From the NCBI RefSeq assembly GCF_902833055.1, contig NZ_CADFEJ010000007.1, positions 186,001 through 250,000 of the forward strand: a stretch of DNA of 64,000 nt, written 5' to 3'. This document shows positions 56,517-64,000 of the stretch, piece by piece. A program made the translations under genes and the position numbers. This DNA is from Burkholderia territorii. GTDB lineage: Bacteria > Pseudomonadota > Gammaproteobacteria > Burkholderiales > Burkholderiaceae. The notes beneath the pieces are model-generated. The model was not told where the DNA came from. It saw only the letters and a program-made list of their open reading frames with translations, and did not search any database. Numbering within the stretch: the first letter of the stretch is position 1; every line of letters starts with the position of its first letter.

Positions 56517-57446
56517 ATGCCGAACCCGAACCTCATGACGTCCGCGCCCCTGATCACCGTTTTCGACTCGCCCGACAGCACGCTGCTCGCGCTGGCGATG
56601 CTGCCGCCCGCGGTGCAGTACGCGTTTGCCGTCGTGCTCGGCCTGTGCGTCGGCAGCTTCGTGAACGTCGTCGTGCACCGCGTCCCCGTGATGATGCAGC
56701 GCGCCTGGCAAGCCGAGATCGCCGAAGCGACCGAGGGCGCAAGCACGGCGCCGGACGACGGCTATCCGCCGCGCTACGATCTGTGGCGCCCGCGCAGCGC
56801 TTGTCCGCATTGCGGTCACGTGCTGCATGCGTGGGAGAACATCCCGGTCGTCAGCTACCTGCTGTTGCGCGGGCGCTGCCGTCAGTGCGGTCATGCGATC
56901 GGCGCGAGCTATCCGCTCGTCGAGCTCGCCGGTGCGCTGCTCGCTGCCGGTTCGCTCGCCGCGTTCGGTCCTACCGTCGCGGCATTCGCCGCGTTCGGAC
57001 TGTGCGCGGCTTTACTGGCGATGAGCGCAATCGACATCCGGACCGGCTACCTGCCCGATTCGATGACGCTGCCGTTGCTCTGGGCCGGTCTCGCCCTGAA
57101 CCTCGGCGGCACCTTCACGTCGCTGCGTTCGGCCGTGGTCGGCGCGATGGCCGGTTACCTGTTCCTGTGGTCGATCTACTGGCTGTTCAAGTGGTTGCGC
57201 GGCATCGAGGGCATCGGTTTCGGCGACCTGAAGCTGCTCGCCGCGCTCGGCGCATGGATGGGCTGGGCCGCGCTGCCGCAGGTCGTGCTGTTCGCCGCGG
57301 TAACGGGCGCGCTCGTCGGGCTCGTCGCGACCTGGCGCGGACGCATGCGCTTCGAGGAGCCGATTCCGTTCGGCCCGTTCCTCGCGGCAGGCGGCGTCGC
57401 GACGCTGTTTTTCGGCACCCCTTTCTATTCGGCACTCGGCGGCTGA
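56517..57446 (+). CDS. pilD: Type IV prepilin peptidase / N-methyltransferase
   Basis: Cleaves the leader of prepilins and methylates the new N-terminus in the inner membrane. 309 residues, about eight helices. The cytoplasmic tetra-Cys zinc site is Cys96, Cys99, Cys121, Cys124. The catalytic Asp pair is Asp173 (AIDIRTGYLPD) and Asp237 (GFGDLKLL). It can process both pilins and type II pseudopilins. ATG at 56535 is an alternative start. No pilin gene is in the window. Confidence 0.94.
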   Translation: MPNPNLMTSAPLITVFDSPDSTLLALAMLPPAVQYAFAVVLGLCVGSFVNVVVHRVPVMMQRAWQAEIAEATEGASTAPDDGYPPRYDLWRPRSACPHCGHVLHAWENIPVVSYLLLRGRCRQCGHAIGASYPLVELAGALLAAGSLAAFGPTVAAFAAFGLCAALLAMSAIDIRTGYLPDSMTLPLLWAGLALNLGGTFTSLRSAVVGAMAGYLFLWSIYWLFKWLRGIEGIGFGDLKLLAALGAWMGWAALPQVVLFAAVTGALVGLVATWRGRMRFEEPIPFGPFLAAGGVATLFFGTPFYSALGG

Positions 57447-57530
57447 CATGGCGCATCGCCGGCGGCCGCCATGTTCGCTGCGTCGCGGGGCGGCGCGCCG
57501 CTGCCTCGCGACGGCCCGGCGGAGGCACAC

Positions 57531-58139
57531 ATGTTTGCAATAGGACTCACCGGCGGCATCGGCAGCGGCAAGACGACCGTCGCCGACATGTTCGCCGCAC
57601 GCGGCGCATCGCTCGTCGATACCGACCTGATCGCGCACCGCATCACCGCACCGGCCGGCCTCGCAATGCCGGCGATCGAACATGCATTCGGGCCGGATTT
57701 CGTCGCGGCCGACGGCTCGCTCGATCGCGCGAAGATGCGCGCACTCATTTTCAGCGACGACGACGCACGCCGGCGTCTCGAAGCGATCACGCATCCGCTG
57801 ATTCGCGCCGAGACCGAGCGCGAGGCCCGCGAAGCGCAGGGCCCGTACGTGATCTTCGTCGTGCCGCTGCTCGTGGAGTCAGGTAACTGGAAGGCGCGCA
57901 GCGATCGCGTGCTGGTCGTCGACTGTGCGGTCGAAACGCAGATTGCACGTGTGATGCGGCGCAACGGTTTCACGCGCGAGCAGGTCGAGGCGATCATCGC
58001 AAGACAAGCCTCGCGCGAAGCGCGTCTCGCCGCGGCCGACGACGTGATCGTCAACGATGCAACGACACCCGCTGCGCTCGCCGCCCAGGTCGATGCACTG
58101 CACCAGCGCTATCTCGCATGCGCGGCCGCCGCGCACTGA
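57531..58139 (+). CDS. coaE: Dephospho-CoA kinase
   Basis: Last step of coenzyme A synthesis. 202 residues: P-loop [12 protein letters not shown] (5-16), [10 protein letters not shown] and [16 protein letters not shown] precedes the ATG at 57531; the longer in-frame ATG at 57471 lacks a ribosome site. pilD-coaE-zapD-yacG is a common proteobacterial order. Confidence 0.95.
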   Translation: MFAIGLTGGIGSGKTTVADMFAARGASLVDTDLIAHRITAPAGLAMPAIEHAFGPDFVAADGSLDRAKMRALIFSDDDARRRLEAITHPLIRAETEREAREAQGPYVIFVVPLLVESGNWKARSDRVLVVDCAVETQIARVMRRNGFTREQVEAIIARQASREARLAAADDVIVNDATTPAALAAQVDALHQRYLACAAAAH

Positions 58140-58178
58140 CCGCCGCGCGCGATCGTGATGGTGTACGAAATTGGTGCG

Positions 58179-58236
58179 TTGCTAGGGTAGACCGTGAGCA
58201 TTAGAATGTCCTGCATTGTTTCAATCCCTACCCTAG
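58179..58236 (+). promoter_or_regulatory. zapD promoter flanked by a 9-bp inverted repeat
   Basis: TTGCTA (58179-58184), 17 bases, TAGAAT (58202-58207), a good promoter with start near 58214. CTAGGGTAG (58182-58190) overlaps the -35 and CTACCCTAG (58228-58236) lies just before the zapD TTG start. These are perfect inverse copies 37 bases apart. Only the second would be in the mRNA, so a DNA-level operator, perhaps looped, is more likely than an RNA hairpin. Confidence 0.6.
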
Positions 58237-59004
<768 letters not shown>

Positions 59005-59032
59005 CGGCCACGTGCCGGTTCGACGCTTTCGT

Positions 59033-59233
59033 ATGACTACCGTTGTGAAATGTCCGTCGTGCGGCGCAGAAGTGCGCTGGACGCCCGAAAACAAGTTCCG
59101 TCCCTTCTGTTCGGCCCGCTGCAAGCAGCTCGACCTCGGCGCATGGGCCGCGGAAAAGTACCGGATCGGCGGGGCCTCCGACGAGGGTCCGTCGTCGGAG
59201 GAAGACGGCACCGACGGCCGCCGCGACAGCTGA
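59033..59233 (+). CDS. yacG: DNA gyrase inhibitor YacG
   Basis: 66 residues. A four-Cys zinc finger: CPSC near residue 7-10 and CSARC at 25-29. [20 protein letters not shown] is the family core. In E. coli it binds GyrB and blocks gyrase. The acidic C-terminus ([10 protein letters not shown]) is normal. It lies 28 bases after zapD; ATG at 59033 begins the conserved part. Confidence 0.93.
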   Translation: MTTVVKCPSCGAEVRWTPENKFRPFCSARCKQLDLGAWAAEKYRIGGASDEGPSSEEDGTDGRRDS

Positions 59234-59294
59234 GCAGCGCGCGGGCCGCCCGCCCAGCCGATATGGCCCGCCTTTCAGGCGAGCCGCCACGGCG

Positions 59295-59738
59295 TCATTG
59301 CGACGCCACCTCCTTCTCCAGCAGCTCCAGCACCGGCAGCGCCGCCGGCAACAGCGGTGCGACCTCAACCGGCAGTTGCTGCCACACGAATGCCTGCCCT
59401 TCCTTGCTGTGCGGCTCGCCCGTCCAGCCCGTCACCTTGCAGAAATAGAGGCGCACGTACGCGTGCGGATAATCGTGCTCGAGCGTATGCCAGCGGTGGC
59501 TGGCCGTGACTTCGATGCCGAGTTCCTCGTGCAGTTCGCGCGCCAGCGCGTCCTCCACGCTCTCCCCGGCCTCCAGCTTGCCGCCCGGGAACTCCCAGTA
59601 GCCCTCGTACGGCTTGCCCTGCAGCCGTTGCGCGAGCAGGTAACGGCCGTCCGGCTGCACCATCACGCCGACCGCGACCTCGGTCACCTTGCGGCCATCG
59701 GGTGCGTGCGCGCCGCCTGCTGCGAAATCCGCGCTCAT
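59295..59738 (-). CDS. mutT: 8-oxo-dGTP diphosphatase
   Basis: Removes oxidised dGTP before it is incorporated. 147 residues with a complete Nudix box: GGKLEAGESVEDALARELHE then ELGI. LAQRLQGKPYEGYWEFPGGK is the MutT substrate loop. AGGAG lies before the ATG at 59738. The ATG overlaps the stop of the upstream ATPase gene (ATGA). Confidence 0.93.
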   Translation of the reverse strand: MSADFAAGGAHAPDGRKVTEVAVGVMVQPDGRYLLAQRLQGKPYEGYWEFPGGKLEAGESVEDALARELHEELGIEVTASHRWHTLEHDYPHAYVRLYFCKVTGWTGEPHSKEGQAFVWQQLPVEVAPLLPAALPVLELLEKEVASQ

Positions 59739-60604
59739 GCCTGCTCCTTGCGACCCGACCAGTCGCGCGCGAACTGCCATGCGACGCGCCCCGAACGCGA
59801 ACCGCGCTCGAGCGCCCAGACGAGCGCGTCGCCGCGCGCCGTCTCGATCTCGGCGTCCGCGCAACCGAAATGGCGCAGCCAGTGCGCGACGATGTCGAGG
59901 TAGTCGTCCTGCTTGAACGGGTAGAAGCTGACCCACAGGCCGAAGCGCTCCGACAGCGAGATCTTTTCCTCGACGACTTCGCCGGGGTGGATCTCGCCGT
60001 CCGGCAGATGCTTGTACGACTCGTTGTCGCTCATGTACTCGGGCAGCAGATGGCGGCGGTTCGACGTCGCGTAGATCAGCACGTTGTCGGATTGCGCGGC
60101 GATCGAGCCGTCGAGGGCCACCTTCAGCGCCTTGTAGCCCGATTCGCCTTCCTCGAACGACAGGTCGTCGCAGAACACGATGAACCGCTCCGGGCGCTGC
60201 GAGATCAGATCGACGATGTCGCCGAGATCGTGCAGGTCGTCCTTGTCGACCTCGATCAGGCGCAGCCCGTCCTTCGCATAAGCGTTCAGGCAGGCCTTGA
60301 TCAGGGACGACTTGCCGGTGCCGCGTGCACCGGTCAGCAGCACGTTGTTTGCCGGTTTGCGCTGCACGAACTGTCGCGTGTTCTGCTCGATCAGCCCTTT
60401 CTGTCGATCGATGTTGTGCAGATCGTCGAGCGTGATCGACGATGCCGCCGGCACCGGCTGCAGATAGCCGCGCCCCTGGCGCTTGCGCCAGCGGAACGCG
60501 GTGGCGGCATTCCAGTCGATGGCCGCCGGCGCGGGCGGCAGCATTCCCTCGAGGCGGCCGAGCAGCGCTTCCGCGCGCGTCAGAAACTGTTCGAGCTTGT
60601 CCAT
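59735..60604 (-). CDS. DUF815-family AAA-type ATPase
   Basis: 289 residues. Walker A GARGTGKSS (about 92-100), Walker B FIVFCDDLSFEEGE, and sensor-like YATSNRRHL. LDDLHNIDRQKGLIEQNTRQF is the family signature. The DUF815 proteins are poorly characterised; the gene is regularly placed between argJ and mutT in beta-proteobacteria. It overlaps mutT by four bases. Confidence 0.86.
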   Translation of the reverse strand: MDKLEQFLTRAEALLGRLEGMLPPAPAAIDWNAATAFRWRKRQGRGYLQPVPAASSITLDDLHNIDRQKGLIEQNTRQFVQRKPANNVLLTGARGTGKSSLIKACLNAYAKDGLRLIEVDKDDLHDLGDIVDLISQRPERFIVFCDDLSFEEGESGYKALKVALDGSIAAQSDNVLIYATSNRRHLLPEYMSDNESYKHLPDGEIHPGEVVEEKISLSERFGLWVSFYPFKQDDYLDIVAHWLRHFGCADAEIETARGDALVWALERGSRSGRVAWQFARDWSGRKEQA

Positions 60605-60623
60605 GTCGTCCGAATGCTCCCGA

Positions 60624-61865
60624 TCAGGAGCGGTAATCCGCGTTGATGCTCACGTAATCGTGCGACAGGTCGCACGTCCAGACGGTTGCCTGCGCGTCGC
60701 CGCGGCCGAGCAGCACGCGGATCGTGATCTCGCTCTGCTTCATCACGCGTTGGCCGTCCTCTTCCTGGTAGGCCGGGTTGCGGCCGCCCGCTTTCGCGAC
60801 CAGCACGTCGTCGAGATACAGATCGATCTTGCCGACGTCGAGATCCGTGACGCCCGCGTAGCCGATCGCGGCGAGGATTCGGCCGAGGTTGGGGTCGGAT
60901 GCATAGAAAGCCGTCTTCACCAGCGGCGAGTGCCCGATCGCATACGCGATCTGGCGGCACTCGGCGACGCTCTTGCCGCCTTCGACCTGCACCGTCATGA
61001 ACTTCGTCGCGCCTTCACCGTCGCGCACGATCAGCTGCGACAGCACCTGGGCAACCTGCGTGACCGCGTCGCGCAGCGCCGCATAGGCCGGCGAGTCGGT
61101 CGACGTGATCGCGGGCAGCGTGCTCTTGCCCGATGCGATCAGGATGAACGAGTCGTTCGTCGACGTGTCGCCGTCGATCGTGATGCAGTTGAACGAGCGG
61201 TCGGCGACTTCCTTCACGAGCGTGTCGAGCACCGGCTGCGCGACGTTCGCATCGAACGCGAGGAAGCCCAGCATCGTCGCCATGTTCGGCTTGATCATGC
61301 CCGCGCCCTTGCTGATGCCCGTGAGCGTGACCGTGTGGCCGTCGATCGTCACCTGTCGCGACGTGGCCTTCGGCAGCGTGTCGGTCGTCATGATCGCCTG
61401 CGCGGCGTCGTACCAGTTCTCGGCCTTGCGGTTCGCGAGCGCGGCGGGCAGCCCGGCCTTCAGGCGCTCGATCGGCAGCGGCTCGAGAATCACGCCGGTC
61501 GAGAACGGCAGCACCTGCGCGGCATCGATGCCCGCGAGGCGCGCGAGTTCCGAGCAGGTCTCGCGCGCGTTCACGAGGCCCGGCTCGCCGGTACCCGCAT
61601 TCGCGTTGCCGGTGTTCACGACGAGCGCGCGGATGCCCGAGCCGCCGGCACGCACCTTGGCCAGGTGCTCGCGGCACACCGTCACCGGCGCGGCGCAGAA
61701 GCGGTTCTCGGTAAATACGCCGGCGACCGTCGCCCCTTCGTCGACGGAGATGACCAGCACGTCCTTGCGATTCGGCTTGCGGATGTTCGCTTCCGCCCAG
61801 CCGAGCGTGACGCCGGCGACGGGATGGAGTTGGGCGGGATCGATCGACGGAAAATTGACAGCCAT
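60624..61865 (-). CDS. argJ: Bifunctional ornithine acetyltransferase / N-acetylglutamate synthase
   Basis: Transfers acetyl from N-acetylornithine to glutamate in the cyclic arginine pathway. 413 residues. The precursor cuts itself at Ala196-Thr197 in [14 protein letters not shown], and Thr197 becomes the nucleophile. [14 protein letters not shown] and [14 protein letters not shown] bind substrates. The ATG at 61865 fits; the DUF815 gene starts 19 bases after the stop. Confidence 0.95.
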   Translation of the reverse strand: MAVNFPSIDPAQLHPVAGVTLGWAEANIRKPNRKDVLVISVDEGATVAGVFTENRFCAAPVTVCREHLAKVRAGGSGIRALVVNTGNANAGTGEPGLVNARETCSELARLAGIDAAQVLPFSTGVILEPLPIERLKAGLPAALANRKAENWYDAAQAIMTTDTLPKATSRQVTIDGHTVTLTGISKGAGMIKPNMATMLGFLAFDANVAQPVLDTLVKEVADRSFNCITIDGDTSTNDSFILIASGKSTLPAITSTDSPAYAALRDAVTQVAQVLSQLIVRDGEGATKFMTVQVEGGKSVAECRQIAYAIGHSPLVKTAFYASDPNLGRILAAIGYAGVTDLDVGKIDLYLDDVLVAKAGGRNPAYQEEDGQRVMKQSEITIRVLLGRGDAQATVWTCDLSHDYVSINADYRS

Positions 61866-61888
61866 GGGGCACACCTGCCGGATGGAAA

Positions 61889-61908
61889 ATGCCGGCATGC
61901 GCCGGCAT
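61889..61908 (-). repeat. Hairpin between secA and argJ
   Basis: ATGCCGGC (61889-61896), loop ATGC, GCCGGCAT (61901-61908). On the minus strand TTTT follows directly, so it may partly stop secA transcripts before argJ or serve as a 5' hairpin on argJ mRNA. The rest of 61866-62014 has no motif I recognise. Confidence 0.5.
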
Positions 61909-62014
61909 CGATTGGAAGAACCAGCGGCCGCATGCGCGGGCCGCCGCAACTCACATCACTATCACTGACTCGAAGCTGGGAACGACGCGGCACGCGGACG
62001 CGCGCCGCCGTCGA

Positions 62015-64000
<1,986 letters not shown>

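Noticed and set aside
54765-57446. Single long frame covering pilB end, pilC and pilD
   Set aside because: Only the last part (from 56517) encodes PilD; the rest is out of frame with pilB and pilC.

Overview
This window is a GC-rich stretch of a Burkholderia chromosome, most likely the main chromosome of a Burkholderia cepacia complex species. The support is the protein content and gene order (ypjD/ffh, secA-argJ-DUF815-mutT, rplU-rpmA-obgE-proB, aroQ-accB-accC-prmA, nrdA-nrdB, pilBCD-coaE-zapD-yacG) and an alanine/lysine-rich histone H1-like gene. Coding density is high. I see no insertion sequence, prophage, integrase or CRISPR array, so this is core genome with one accessory-looking catabolic locus.

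Layout. 1-1.7 kb: the end of rsmE, a barstar/barnase pair (secreted ribonuclease plus its inhibitor), and a promoter-hairpin-terminator unit that looks like an independent small RNA gene. 1.8-6.3 kb: malic enzyme maeB, divergent from thiL-pgpA-pncC. 6.5-16.6 kb: pyrF, then a minus-strand sugar locus read as iclR-type regulator, dgoK, dgoA, SDR, araF, araG, araH, SDR, aldose epimerase. It fits uptake and oxidative (DeLey-Doudoroff type) breakdown of D-galactose, with L-arabinose a possible second substrate of the transporter. 16.9-19 kb: an exported EF-hand protein and an S10 peptidase-like lipoprotein. 19.4-26.6 kb: rnb-like RNase, aroE, mtgA, mpl, an esterase, a nucleotidyltransferase-like protein of unknown role and a TlpA-type thioredoxin.

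26.8-33.9 kb: aroQ, accB, accC, prmA, a DUF3426 membrane protein, tpx, a PfkB kinase and a glycine-zipper lipoprotein. 33.9-39.9 kb: the histone H1-like gene, nrdB and nrdA, with a tandem NrdR-type operator pair on the nrdA promoter. 40-50 kb: ampD, ypjD, ffh, a phosphoribosyltransferase, marC, proS, rppH, a CNP1-like lipoprotein, proB and obgE. 50-52.5 kb: rpmA and rplU divergent from ispB, then tRNA-Pro(CGG). 52.6-64 kb: a CorC/HlyC membrane protein, a type IV pilus assembly block (pilB-pilC-pilD), coaE, zapD, yacG, mutT, a DUF815 ATPase, argJ and the 3' two thirds of secA, which runs off the window.

Most genes are housekeeping. The parts most worth a second look are non-coding: the small RNA candidate at 1567-1711, the NrdR box pair at 39833-39879, dyads on the zapD, ispB and maeB/thiL promoters, a perfect 13-bp hairpin between araF and araG, and the palindrome-rich flanks of the histone H1-like gene. 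I did not find a clear, wholly new multi-gene system; the ribonuclease/inhibitor pair and the small RNA beside it are the nearest candidates.
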